DNA from: PHAA01 sp964584415 | Lineage (GTDB): Bacteria; Bacillota; Syntrophomonadia; Syntrophomonadales; Syntrophomonadaceae | NCBI GenBank assembly: GCA_964584415.1 | Contig: CAZOZX010000006.1 | Location: 1 to 42,298, forward strand | Reading direction: 5' to 3' | DNA length: 42,298 bases | Shown here: positions 1-9,500 of the stretch, in pieces | Numbering within the stretch: position 1 is the stretch's first letter | How the letters are laid out: each line of letters begins with the position of its first letter | The notes under the pieces: generated by a model | What the model was told of the DNA's origin: nothing | The model's database searches: none | The model's input: only the letters and a program-made list of their open reading frames with translations | Position numbers and translations under genes: made by a program

Positions 1-1944
1 GATTAAGATAGGCTCCAGCCAGGGGTGCAGGTAACTGACTTCTTCCCGGCCTAATCGCCGCTCCACATATGGGTCAACCATATTGCCTTTAATAGGACCC
101 GGCCTGATAAGGGCCATGCTGGCCACCACATCCTCAAACTCAGAGGCCTGGAAACGGGTCTGCAGGGCACGCTGGGCGGGGCTTTCCAGTTGGAATACGC
201 CGATTGTTTCGCCCCGGTTTATCATAGCAAAGGTCTCCCGGTCATCCAGGGGTATGGCCTCATAATCCAGCTCCTGGTCCAATTGCCGGATCTGGGCCGT
301 GGCATCCTGGATTACCGAAAGAGTGCGCAGGGAAAGCAAATCCAGCTTGACCAAACCCAGCCCCTCGATATCATCTTTATCAAACTGGCTTATGACCGGA
401 CCCAAGCCTGATTCCTGCAGGGGGGTAAGGTTGGTTATAGGGATATCGCTGATCACCAAACCACCCAAATGCATACCCAGGAATCGAGGGAACCCGGCCA
501 GCCGTTCGCAGCAATCCAAAAGCAAACCGAAGCGGGGTTCATGCAGGGGACTATCCTTAAGTTCCGGCAGTCTATGCAAAAGGCTGCGGATCTGGTCCGC
601 CCGGGCATAAAAAGGCATACGCTTACATAGGGGATCTAATTCCGGCTCCGGAAAGGCAAGTGCTTTACCTAGCTCGCGCAGGGCAGACCGGGCCCGAAAG
701 GTGTTGTAGGTAGCCACCCGGGCCACATATTCACAGCCATATTTCTTGTAAACATAATCGATCATCTTATCCCGGTAACGGGATTCAAAATCAATATCAA
801 TATCAGGCATCCCAACTCGCTCCGGGTTCATGAAGCGTTCGAACAGCAGTCCCCGCTGCAGAGAATCCACTTCGGTGATCCCCAGGCAATAAGCGACCAG
901 AGAGTCGGCCGCCGAACCCCTTCCAGCATAACGAATACCCTCCTGGCGCGAATAGTGGGCCAGGTCCCAAACCACCAGGAAATAATCCGGGAAACCCATC
1001 TGTTCAATTATCCCTAATTCATATTCCAGCCGGTCGATTATAGCCGGGGTAATTTTTCTATAACGCCGGTTGGCCCCCTGCCAGACCATTTGGCGTAAAA
1101 CCCCGGCCGCTTCCTGGCCCGGCAAGAGGGGAAAGCGGGGGAAGTGAAAAGCCGGTTCGTGCAGGAAAGCCTGGCAGCGTTCAGCAATCTGCAAGGTATT
1201 GGTAAGAGCCTGCGGGCAAGCAGCAAAAAGCTCTTTCATCTGCGCAGCGCTTTTAAGATAGTTTTCACCATTCAGGGGACGAACCGGATCAATGTCCTTG
1301 ACCGTTATCAGCTTCCTTACACAGCACAGGACATCATGCAGGAAAAAATCCTCATGGCTGGTATAATGCACATTGTTGCTGGCCACCACTTCCAAATCCA
1401 GCTGGCACGCTAATTCCAGCAGTCGCTGGTTTAAATAGTTATCACCGGGCAGGAGAAGGTTTTGTAATTCAATATAAAAATTTTGACTGCCAAACCACGA
1501 TTTATAATGTTCCGCTTGCCGCTTGGCTCCCTGATAGTCGCCCCACAGAACAGAGCGGGGAATTAAACCCTGCCGGCAGCCGGACAGCACTATAACTTCC
1601 TGCATTTCCTCCAGATCCGCTTCGCTAACCGCAGCCTGGCCGCGGTGGTTATTAAGGTGGGAACGTGTGACCAACTGGCATAGGGAAGCATAGCCACGCT
1701 CGTTTTTAGCCAGCAGGGTGAGGTGGCTGTTGTCAGTTAGCTTTATCTCTGCTCCCTGGATAGCTTTGATTCCAGCTTTAGCTGCTGCCTGGGCAAATTG
1801 AACCGCGGCAGAGAGATTGTTGTGATCAGTAATGGCCAGGGCTGGCATATCCAATTCCGCCGCCCGCTGGACCAGTTCTTCTACCTGGCTGGCGCCATCC
1901 AGAAATGAAAAAGGGGTATGACAATGCAGGTGAACAAAGCTCAT
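1..1944 (-). CDS. dnaE: DNA polymerase III alpha subunit, DnaE/DnaE2 (ImuC) type, 3' end cut by window
   Basis: The first 648 codons of a C-family replicative or error-prone polymerase are present; the C-terminus lies outside the window. The N-terminal PHP domain is intact (HLHCHTPFSF at residues 5-14, ITDHN near 39). The catalytic palm has PDIDIDF near residue 380 (two metal-binding Asp) and the third Asp in KLDLLSL near 534. The start is the ATG at 1944, behind a weak AGGTG. It lies 91 bp downstream of the DUF6504-like gene, in the same direction as the ImuB-like gene and its LexA-controlled promoter. That context suggests the SOS-induced translesion polymerase (DnaE2/ImuC) rather than the main replicase. 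The DnaE1-versus-DnaE2 question cannot be settled here, because the C-terminal clamp- and tau-binding parts that distinguish them are missing. The DnaE family assignment itself is secure. Confidence 0.93.
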   Translation of the reverse strand, partial: MSFVHLHCHTPFSFLDGASQVEELVQRAAELDMPALAITDHNNLSAAVQFAQAAAKAGIKAIQGAEIKLTDNSHLTLLAKNERGYASLCQLVTRSHLNNHRGQAAVSEADLEEMQEVIVLSGCRQGLIPRSVLWGDYQGAKRQAEHYKSWFGSQNFYIELQNLLLPGDNYLNQRLLELACQLDLEVVASNNVHYTSHEDFFLHDVLCCVRKLITVKDIDPVRPLNGENYLKSAAQMKELFAACPQALTNTLQIAERCQAFLHEPAFHFPRFPLLPGQEAAGVLRQMVWQGANRRYRKITPAIIDRLEYELGIIEQMGFPDYFLVVWDLAHYSRQEGIRYAGRGSAADSLVAYCLGITEVDSLQRGLLFERFMNPERVGMPDIDIDFESRYRDKMIDYVYKKYGCEYVARVATYNTFRARSALRELGKALAFPEPELDPLCKRMPFYARADQIRSLLHRLPELKDSPLHEPRFGLLLDCCERLAGFPRFLGMHLGGLVISDIPITNLTPLQESGLGPVISQFDKDDIEGLGLVKLDLLSLRTLSVIQDATAQIRQLDQELDYEAIPLDDRETFAMINRGETIGVFQLESPAQRALQTRFQASEFEDVVASMALIRPGPIKGNMVDPYVERRLGREEVSYLHPWLEPILI

Positions 1945-2035
1945 AACCAACACCTACTCATAAGGTTCAGACCGTCAAAAAAGGCTGATAGTTTTACTCG
2001 GTCTCCCCGTAATAACTTCTTCGATACCCTAGGCC

Positions 2036-2278
2036 TCAATCATAGGTTTTATATAAAAACCATTCTTGTTGGGCCAGGTCGTAAAATATCTCCCTTACAC
2101 TCTGGTCCTCCAAAATCAAGCGGTGGAAATATTTCTCACTTTCCCCGCACCACCAGCAGCCGGTATCATGCCAGTATTCCAGGCGGGCAACTACCTGCAG
2201 AAACCGGTTCTGGCAATAGATGGCCGAGGGCAGTTGCTTATCATCACATTGCACCTGCAGGAAAGGATATTCCTTCAT
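2036..2278 (-). CDS. Small DUF6504-like protein of the SOS mutasome operon
   Basis: An 80-aa soluble protein starts 4 bp after the stop of the ImuB-like gene, with GAGGG/AAGG upstream of its ATG, so it is almost certainly co-transcribed with it. The pattern of an aromatic-rich core (YWHDTGCWWCGESEKYFHR) followed by EIFYDLAQQEWFLYKTYD resembles the small DUF6504 family, which I recall as a neighbour of imuB/dnaE2 genes in Actinobacteria and Firmicutes. The family name comes from memory and should be checked by profile search. No catalytic motif or membrane segment is visible. Its place between an inactive Y-family polymerase and a C-family polymerase suggests an accessory subunit of the translesion complex, but the function is unknown. 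Confidence 0.7.
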   Translation of the reverse strand: MKEYPFLQVQCDDKQLPSAIYCQNRFLQVVARLEYWHDTGCWWCGESEKYFHRLILEDQSVREIFYDLAQQEWFLYKTYD

Positions 2279-2282
2279 AGCC

Positions 2283-3332
2283 TTATCCCTCGGCAGAGAA
2301 ACGCCAGGGATCCCAAAACAGCAGGACCTGCTCCCGGCGATCGATCTCCATCCCCAACCCCAGGCGGCCCGGGAAACGCTGCAGGAGCTGTTCCATGCTG
2401 ACGGCCCGTTTTCTTTCCCGGGCTTCCTGCTGGTAAGTATAACGAAGGGTGAAGAGGTCCTGGGCCCTCATCTCTATCGGTTTTAACCCGCTTAAAAATA
2501 TTCTTAGGCCATCGGCCGGCTTATCAAAGCTATCCGGCAGCAATCCCTCCAAAATTATTGAAAGCCGGGGGCAATCATGGCAAGCGGAAGATAACTGCCG
2601 TTCCTTAAAGATAGTTGGCCCCCCGCTCAGGTCCAGCTGCAATTCCACCCGGTGACAGCCCACCCGGCGTTGTTCCAGCAGGCTGCTCAATTCCCGGGCG
2701 GCATCTTTAATGAACACAAACAACTGTTTACGGTCCCGGCCATCCTCCTCCCAGGCCAAAGCATAACCTAATCGTTCCGGGGGATATAAACCCCGTACCG
2801 GGGTATAATCATAGCCCTGAATGTTTTGCCAGAGGAGGGAAACGTCTCGTTTTAAAAGTTGTTTCAGGCGATAGGGGCCCAGCTCCGCCAAGTCCCCTAC
2901 ATATGTATATCCGGTCCGATTCAGGAGCCGGCATTCACGTGCGGATAGGGGGGAGAATTCCGTCAATAGCAGGGTGTTGATAAAAAGAGATTCCTGCCCG
3001 GGAATAACCTGGACGATAGCAATATTGTTCCGGTTAAACCAACGGCAGCTGGACCGGGCCGGGCCGGTGAAATTATAGCGGTTAATTGCCAGCCGGGCCA
3101 GCAGGGGAGAAGCCGCCAGGCCAATAGCCGCCTGCCCTTTAAGCAGGCTGGCCAGGGCAGCAGTAAGTGCATCCAGGATATCGCTGATCCGTTTAAAGGA
3201 ACTCAAATCCAGGAGCAGCTCCTGGCTGCCTACCGGCTCCAGCAGGGAGGTATGCTGGCTGCAGACTTGCAGGAGTTGATCATCAAAAGATTCTGTAGTC
3301 AGAGAAATATAGACTATTTTGCCCATCAGCAT
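2283..3332 (-). CDS. imuB: ImuB-like, catalytically degenerate Y-family DNA polymerase
   Basis: A 349-aa protein with the outline of a Y-family polymerase: a palm-like N-terminus, a helix-hairpin-helix-like stretch (TYVGDLAELGPYRLKQLL), then a little-finger-like domain. The metal-binding residues are lost. The usual SxDEAFLD is GSQELLLD (Asp to Gln, Glu kept), and the N-terminal DMDAFF-type motif reads YISLTTESF. In the ImuABC/DnaE2 mutasome, ImuB is such an inactive scaffold that links the polymerase to the sliding clamp. I chose the ATG at 3332, 6 nt after GAGG; an ATG at 3326 is also possible. A more upstream ATG at 3371 lies inside the LexA box and is excluded. No imuA is seen in the window. 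The ImuB label is by fold, degenerate site and operon context. Confidence 0.82.
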   Translation of the reverse strand: MLMGKIVYISLTTESFDDQLLQVCSQHTSLLEPVGSQELLLDLSSFKRISDILDALTAALASLLKGQAAIGLAASPLLARLAINRYNFTGPARSSCRWFNRNNIAIVQVIPGQESLFINTLLLTEFSPLSARECRLLNRTGYTYVGDLAELGPYRLKQLLKRDVSLLWQNIQGYDYTPVRGLYPPERLGYALAWEEDGRDRKQLFVFIKDAARELSSLLEQRRVGCHRVELQLDLSGGPTIFKERQLSSACHDCPRLSIILEGLLPDSFDKPADGLRIFLSGLKPIEMRAQDLFTLRYTYQQEARERKRAVSMEQLLQRFPGRLGLGMEIDRREQVLLFWDPWRFSAEG

Positions 3333-3356
3333 CACCATCCTCGATTGTATCCATAT

Positions 3357-3384
3357 GCTATAACAGAACATATGTTCTTGTCAA
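3357..3384 (-). promoter_or_regulatory. SOS (LexA-type) promoter of the imuB-DUF6504-dnaE operon
   Basis: On the minus strand a perfect TTGACA (3384-3379) is followed directly by the perfect 14-bp palindrome AGAACATATGTTCT (3378-3365), then by TATAGC (3362-3357) with a 16-bp spacer. The palindrome contains the Gram-positive SOS-box core GAAC-N4-GTTC and fills almost the whole spacer, so a bound LexA would block RNA polymerase. The operon is therefore very probably induced by DNA damage. The -10 matches only four of six consensus positions. Confidence 0.85.
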
Positions 3385-3408
3385 GAATGGTGACCCGGCA
3401 ATTATTGG

Positions 3409-4044
3409 CTAGATTGGCTGGATAATTTCGGGGCGGTCATTAGCAGGACGATTCACCAGGGTAGAGATTTCATAAGCCTCCAGCTGAGTTTCTGATGCTG
3501 AAAGTGGTTCGCCCAGCAGCCAGGCAGATTCCTGCGCCCGCGGGAGTATATAGGGCATACGATCGTGAATCAGCATCATAGACGGGACAGCATCGGTAGT
3601 TAAAATGGCATAGGAATAGAGGACTTCTCCCTCCGGGGCAGTCCATTCATCCCAGAACCCGGCAAACGCAAATACCCGGTGATCGGCGGGACGGATATAG
3701 AAAGGTTGTTTCCCGCCGGGACGCAGCTGCCATTCAAAATATCCGCTGGCCGGTACCAGACAACGGCGGTGGCGATAACAGTATCTGAAGGCAGGCTTAT
3801 CGGCGGCCGTTTCCACGCGGGCATTGATTAGTTTATTTCCCATACTCTTATCTTTGGCCCAGAAGGGTACCAGGCCCCAGCGCATCATACGCAATTCCTT
3901 TCTGCCTTCCGGGGCCACAATCACTGGCATAACCTGGGTGGGCGCCACGTTATAACGGGCTTTAAAGACCGGTTCCACTTTAGGACAACCGAAGCGCTCG
4001 GCCAATTCATCCATTTCTACGGCCAGGGTATAACGTCCGCACAT
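3409..4044 (-). CDS. yedK: SOS response-associated peptidase (SRAP/YedK/HMCES family)
   Basis: A 211-aa SRAP protein of typical length. Family members sense abasic sites in single-stranded DNA and form a covalent thiazolidine link through Cys2. The key residues are all present with the start at 4044: Cys2 in MCGRYTL, Asn75 in NARVET, Glu104 in GYFEW and His160 in MLIHDRMP. An upstream in-frame start at 4089 would bury the catalytic Cys, which must be N-terminal after Met removal, so 4044 is preferred. It lies 76 bp upstream of the mutasome genes on the same strand. No SOS box is visible in front of it, so it may be expressed separately from the operon, whose own LexA promoter lies between them. 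Confidence in family and start is high. Confidence 0.95.
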   Translation of the reverse strand: MCGRYTLAVEMDELAERFGCPKVEPVFKARYNVAPTQVMPVIVAPEGRKELRMMRWGLVPFWAKDKSMGNKLINARVETAADKPAFRYCYRHRRCLVPASGYFEWQLRPGGKQPFYIRPADHRVFAFAGFWDEWTAPEGEVLYSYAILTTDAVPSMMLIHDRMPYILPRAQESAWLLGEPLSASETQLEAYEISTLVNRPANDRPEIIQPI

Positions 4045-4260
4045 ATAATCCCCGCCTTTTATATTTTGAGGGACATCTTTATGAATCAATTATACTACGA
4101 CGGCGCTAATCCAGGGCAATGCTTAGATAGGCGGCGGACATCCTGATATAATTAGACATAATAGCTAATCCGAAAATTTATCCCAAAGAAAAAGCTGACC
4201 TGGCCAAGGTTAACGTTCACAGCGGCCAGACAGTTTTGATAAGGTAAGGAGTGGAAATAC

Positions 4261-4914
4261 ATGTATGATGAAATTTTGAGTGCTTTCGCCAGGCATCGCG
4301 ATCCTGCTAAGGCAGAACCAATGGCCAGGTATATGAAGAATCTATTTCCTTTCCTGGGATTATCACGTCCGCAGCGCAATTCAATCCAGGCAGAATTTAT
4401 CAAACGAGTCCGTCGGGGTAAAAGCATCAACTGGGATTTTGTTGACCAATGCTGGTATAAGCCGGAAAGGGAATACCAGTACCTGGCCATGGATTATCTT
4501 GATGCAGTTCATCGCTGCTTGCAGGCCGAAGATTTGCCTAAACTAAAGGTATTGATCACCTCTAAGTCCTGGTGGGATACAGTAGATTTCCTGGCAGCCA
4601 GGTTGGTAGGCAGGGTCGGTCTGAATTACCCCGATATTGCCCGGAAGACATGCCTGGAGTGGGCAGCTGATAAAAATATATGGTTGGTACGTACGGCTAT
4701 ACTGTTTCAACTTAAGTACAAGCAGGCTACCGATAGTGATTTATTGTCCAGGATAATCCTGTTGAACAATAATTCCCCCGAGTTTTTCATAAAGAAGGCT
4801 ATCGGTTGGGCCCTGCGGGAATATTCCAAGACCAACCCAGCCTGGGTAAAAGAGTTTATAAAAAACCACCCTTTGCAGCCTCTTAGCATCAAAGAGGGCA
4901 GCAAATATATTTAA
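4261..4914 (+). CDS. DNA alkylation repair protein, AlkD-type DNA glycosylase
   Basis: A 217-aa HEAT-repeat-like protein of the DNA_alkylation family. AlkD removes 3-methyl- and 7-methylpurines without base flipping. The expected functional residues are visible: WWDTVD at 104-109 (Asp109 equivalent to the catalytic Asp113 of Bacillus cereus AlkD), Arg144 in WLVRTA (Arg148 equivalent) and Trp183 in IGWALREY (Trp187 equivalent). The start ATG lies 9 nt after AAGGAG. It diverges from the SRAP gene and adds base-excision repair to the translesion genes next to it. It converges with the permease gene with only 5 bp between the stops. I saw no SOS box in front of it. Confidence 0.93.
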   Translation: MYDEILSAFARHRDPAKAEPMARYMKNLFPFLGLSRPQRNSIQAEFIKRVRRGKSINWDFVDQCWYKPEREYQYLAMDYLDAVHRCLQAEDLPKLKVLITSKSWWDTVDFLAARLVGRVGLNYPDIARKTCLEWAADKNIWLVRTAILFQLKYKQATDSDLLSRIILLNNNSPEFFIKKAIGWALREYSKTNPAWVKEFIKNHPLQPLSIKEGSKYI

Positions 4915-4919
4915 TGAAG

Positions 4920-6305
4920 CTATTCTTTATCCCGGCATTGGTTAGTTCCCTGATTATCTGGCGACGGTTTAGCAGCAACCATTTGTGGTCGGGCTAAATG
5001 AGATATTACATATATCAATGAATAGAGAGCCACTAAAGCAATTCCGGCCGCCAAACCAGTGCCCTGACCGGCAATCAGAGGCATGGTCGCTATTGAAACT
5101 ACCAGGGCAATAATGCCTATCCAGGTAGTGTAAGGATAGCCGACCAGCTGGCAATTGCCTTTGGGAGGGCAACCATAAATACGGCGATAACGCAGATGGG
5201 TGAGGCAAATAGCTAAATAAGCCAGCAAGAGGGAGAAGCCTCCCGAACTGATTAAAAACAGATAAATGCGGTCGGGAAGTATATAGGCCATACTTACCCC
5301 TATAAGCATGATTATCCCGGAGAAAAGAATGCCGCGGAGGGGAACATCGCCCCTGTCTATCAGAAAAGCAGGAGCATCGCCGCCGTCTGCCAGTGATCGC
5401 AGCATCCGGCCCAGACCGAACACCGAGGCCAGCATGGTAGATAATATAGCAGAGACAAGTATGAAGTTGACTACCCCGGCTGCTACACCCAGTCCATGGG
5501 TTTCCAAGGCAGCGACCATAGGGCTGGTGGCAGGAGAAAGTACCGAGGTAGGTATTAAGGGCAACAGCATAGCAATAACCACAATATATAGTCCTACCAA
5601 CGAGAAAATAGTAAAATTAATAGCCCGGGGAATTGTTTTATGGGGATCGCTGCTTTCGGAAGCAGCCAGTCCAATAATCTCAAATCCGGCGTATACGAGG
5701 ATTACAATCAGCATACTGCCGGCCAACCCCCCGATACCATTGGGAAAGATAACCGTGTTCTGTAATTCACCCAATCCGATCCGCGGTTGGGTTGGCCAGA
5801 AGCCAAATATCAACAGGGCGGCAATAACAATAAAGAGCAGCACTGCTGATATTTTTATTCCTGCCAGAGTGGTCTCTAGCTTAGTAACATAATTGGCACC
5901 CAGCAAATTAATTAGGGTTACGGCCAATACAATTCCGATTGACAAAAGCGGCAGTGACAACTGCGGAAACCAAATCCTGATCAGCAGTGCGGCGGCGGTG
6001 GCTTCACTGGACATGGTCAAAACCAATCCGGTCCAATAAACCCACCCCACCAGATATCCTGCAAACGGCCCATAAGCCTGGGCGGCATGGGTTCTGAAGG
6101 AGCCAACACAAGGGTTAGCCACTGTCATTTCCGACAATGCATTGAGAATGATATATACCAGGACGCCCCCCAGAATAAATCCAATAATAATAGACGGTCC
6201 CGCTGCTTTCATAGCTATCGAGGTGGCCAGGAAAAAGGAACCTCCGACTACCGTCCCCAAGGCCAGCATGGTTAGATGGAAGGCCGAAACACCTTGTTTG
6301 TTCAT
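4920..6305 (-). CDS. APC-family amino acid permease
   Basis: A 461-aa integral membrane protein with about 12 hydrophobic segments. The N-terminal motif TMLALGTVVGGSFFLATS is the typical TM1 of the amino acid-polyamine-organocation family, including the unwound substrate-binding GxxxGG(S/T) turn. LSEMTVANPCVGSFRTHA matches the TM2-TM3 signature. The start is the ATG at 6305, spaced from AGGT in GCAGGTAATATA; an upstream TTG at 6323 would overlap that ribosome site. The substrate cannot be told from sequence. It stands alone, convergent with the AlkD gene and divergent from the pyruvate carboxylase gene. Confidence 0.93.
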   Translation of the reverse strand: MNKQGVSAFHLTMLALGTVVGGSFFLATSIAMKAAGPSIIIGFILGGVLVYIILNALSEMTVANPCVGSFRTHAAQAYGPFAGYLVGWVYWTGLVLTMSSEATAAALLIRIWFPQLSLPLLSIGIVLAVTLINLLGANYVTKLETTLAGIKISAVLLFIVIAALLIFGFWPTQPRIGLGELQNTVIFPNGIGGLAGSMLIVILVYAGFEIIGLAASESSDPHKTIPRAINFTIFSLVGLYIVVIAMLLPLIPTSVLSPATSPMVAALETHGLGVAAGVVNFILVSAILSTMLASVFGLGRMLRSLADGGDAPAFLIDRGDVPLRGILFSGIIMLIGVSMAYILPDRIYLFLISSGGFSLLLAYLAICLTHLRYRRIYGCPPKGNCQLVGYPYTTWIGIIALVVSIATMPLIAGQGTGLAAGIALVALYSLIYVISHLARPQMVAAKPSPDNQGTNQCRDKE

Positions 6306-6470
6306 TATATTACCTGCTTTCAAAAAGAGTTAACGTTCTTAGTATGTCACCGACTATTACTAAAATATGTGAGTAGGCTCTTAAGAGGCATTAGAGCCCA
6401 ATATATTTACATCTTTATATGTTTTTTGCATACTTTATTTTGGGGGCAGATTTTCCCCAGACGGTTAGAG

Positions 6471-6476
6471 TATAAT
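6471..6476 (+). promoter_or_regulatory. Candidate -10 element for pyc
   Basis: A perfect TATAAT lies 30 bp before the pyc start. No good -35 stands 16-18 bp upstream, where the sequence is near AGATTT. A short GGGG...CCCC inverted repeat (about 6442-6458) overlaps the -35 zone and could be an operator. This is weak evidence. Confidence 0.35.
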
Positions 6477-6505
6477 ATACAGGGATATTTTGAGGAGAAA
6501 GAGGT

Positions 6506-9500
6506 ATGGTAATGATTAAAAAATTCAAGAAGGTTTTGATAGCCAACCGTGGTGAAATTGCCATCCGAATTATCAGGGCCTGTCATGAATTAGGTATCAG
6601 AACAGTTTCGGTGTACTCCAAAGAAGATAAGTTGGGTTTATTCCGGACAAAATCTGATGAATCATATCTTATTGGCAATAATAAAGGTCCAGTCGAAGCC
6701 TACCTGGGGATCGAAGAAATCATAGGACTGGCACAAAAAAAAGGCGTCGACGCCATCCATCCTGGTTATGGATTCCTGGCTGAAAATTACGAATTTGCCC
6801 AGAAGTGCATCGAGTCCGGTATTGTATTCATTGGCCCCACCCCGGAAATGATGGACCAATTGGGGGATAAGATAAAATCCAAAATAATTGCCAGCAAGGT
6901 TGGGGTACCCACCATTCCTGGAGTAGAACAAGCTATTCAATCTGACCAGGAAGCGCTTGAATTTGCTAAAATAAGCGGATACCCGATAATGCTGAAGGCT
7001 TCTGCCGGAGGCGGCGGCCGTGGCATGAGAATTGTCCGCAATGAAAAAGACCTGTTGCGTGAATTCCACAGTGCTAAAAATGAAGCCCGTAAAGCCTTTG
7101 GAATTGATGACATATTTATAGAAAAATACCTGGAGAGCCCCAAACATATAGAGGTTCAGGTGCTGGGGGACAATTACGGTAATATTGTTCACCTGTTTGA
7201 ACGTGATTGTTCAATCCAAAGGAGACATCAAAAGGTTATTGAGTTCACCCCGGCTTTGGCAATTACTGATCTGCAAAGAAAGATCATCTGCGATGATGCG
7301 TTAAAAATCGCTCGCTCGGTTAAGTATCGTAATGCCGGAACGGTTGAATTCCTGCTGGATAAACAAGGACAACATTACTTCATTGAGATGAATCCGCGTA
7401 TTCAAGTTGAACATACCGTTAGTGAAATTGTAACCGGAATAGATATCGTCCAAAGCCAGATCCTTATTGCCCAGGGTTACAAGCTTAACTCCAAAGAAGT
7501 AGGCATCCCCCGTCAAAGTTCCATAAAAACCAGGGGATATGCCATCCAATGCCGGGTCACCACCGAAGATCCATCGAATAGTTTTGCTCCGGATACCGGT
7601 AAGATTGATGTTTACCGTACAGCGGCCGGATTTGGCGTACGCCTCGACGGCGGCAATGGTTATACCGGATCAGTAATAAGTCCTTACTACGATAGCTTGT
7701 TAGTGAAAGTAACTGCCTTTTCACGCACCTTCGAGGATGCCATTCAAAAAGCCCAGCGGGCATTGCGTGAACAGGTTATCGGCGGCGTGAAAACCAATGA
7801 CGCTTTTCTGCTCAATGTTCTTTCCCATCCGAAATTTTTACAGGGTGAGTGCGATACTGGATTTATTGATAATACTCCAGAATTATTTGACATCAGTCCG
7901 CGCGAAGACCACGAAGTCAAGGTGCTGAGATTTATCGGGGATAAAGTCGTCAATGAAAGCAAAGGGGTCAAGCGCGACTATGACGTACCCAGAGTTCCCA
8001 AGATTCCCGAACATCATAAACTACACGGCACCAAACAAATCCTGGAGAAAAAAGGTCCTGAAGGTGTAGTTCAATGGGTTAAAGCCCAGAAGAAATTGCT
8101 CTTGTCGGACACGACTATGCGCGATGCTCATCAGTCATTGACAGCCACCCGGATAAGAACCGTAGACATGTCAAGAATCGCGGAGGCTACAGCTTACTTC
8201 GGTAAAGATCTTTTCTCACTGGAGATGTGGGGCGGAGCAACTTTTGACGTTGCCTATCGCTTTTTGCATGAATCACCGTGGGAAAGGCTGGCGGAACTCC
8301 GGCACAAGATACCCAATGTGATGCTGCAGATGCTATTAAGGGGGTCCAATGCGGTAGGGTATACCAATTACCCGGATAATGTGGTTCGGGCTTTTATCTG
8401 TGAGGCAGCCGATGCCGGCATTGATGTGTTTAGGATATTTGATTCCCTCAACTGGTTGAAAGGAATGGAAGTAGCTATAGATGAGACCCTGAAAACCGGA
8501 ATGATTGCCGAGGCGTGCGTCTGCTATACCGGAGATATTTTGGATAACAGCCGGGATAAATACTCCCTGGATTACTACGTGCGGACGGCCAAGGAACTTG
8601 AGAAAATGGGGGCTCACATTCTCGGCATCAAAGACATGGCAGGTCTTCTGAAGCCCTATGCCGCGGTTAAATTAATAAGGGCCCTAAAACAAGAAATATC
8701 GATACCGATTCACCTTCATACCCATGATACCAGCGGCAACGGTGTGGCCACCGTACTTATGGCTGCAGAAGCTGGGGTTGATATTGCTGACACCGCTTTC
8801 AACAGTATGGCCGGGGCGACCAGCCAGCCAGCCCTGAACTCGGTGGTGGCTGCTTTGGAGAACACCAGTCGCTGTACCGGAATCAATCTCGACGAAATTC
8901 AAGAGTTGGCAGATTACTGGGATGACGTACGGCCGATTTACAATCAGTTTGAATCTGATTTGAAATCTGGTACAGCAGAAGTATATAAATACGAGATCCC
9001 GGGAGGGCAATACTCGAACCTGAAACCGCAGGTAGAGAGTTTTGGCTTGGGTCACAAGTTCAAGGAAGTTAAAGAAATGTATAAAGCTGTTAACGATATG
9101 TTGGGGGACATAGTTAAGGTAACCCCGTCCTCCAAGCTGGTTGGTGATCTGGCTATATTTATGGTTAAGAACGATCTGACGCCGGAAAATATTCTGGAAA
9201 AGGGCAAAACCATGAGCTTCCCGGATTCATCCATTTCTTATTTCGAGGGCATGATGGGCCAGCCTTTCGGTGGTTTTCCCGAGGAACTCCAGAAGATTGT
9301 GCTGAAAGATAGAAATCCCATTACAACCCGGCCTGGCGAGTTACTGGAGCCGGTCGATTTTAAAGCGGTTGAGAAGCACCTCAATGAAACCTTCAACATG
9401 CAGGCCTCAACACGGGATGTATTGAGTTCTGCTTTATACCCTAAAGTATTCGAGGAATACCTGCTCTTCCGCAAAGAGTATGGCGATTTAAGCCGGATGA

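Noticed and set aside
5308..5892. 194-codon plus-strand frame inside the permease gene
   Set aside because: It lies wholly antisense to a clear APC permease, has low-complexity Ile/Pro-rich sequence and no ribosome site.
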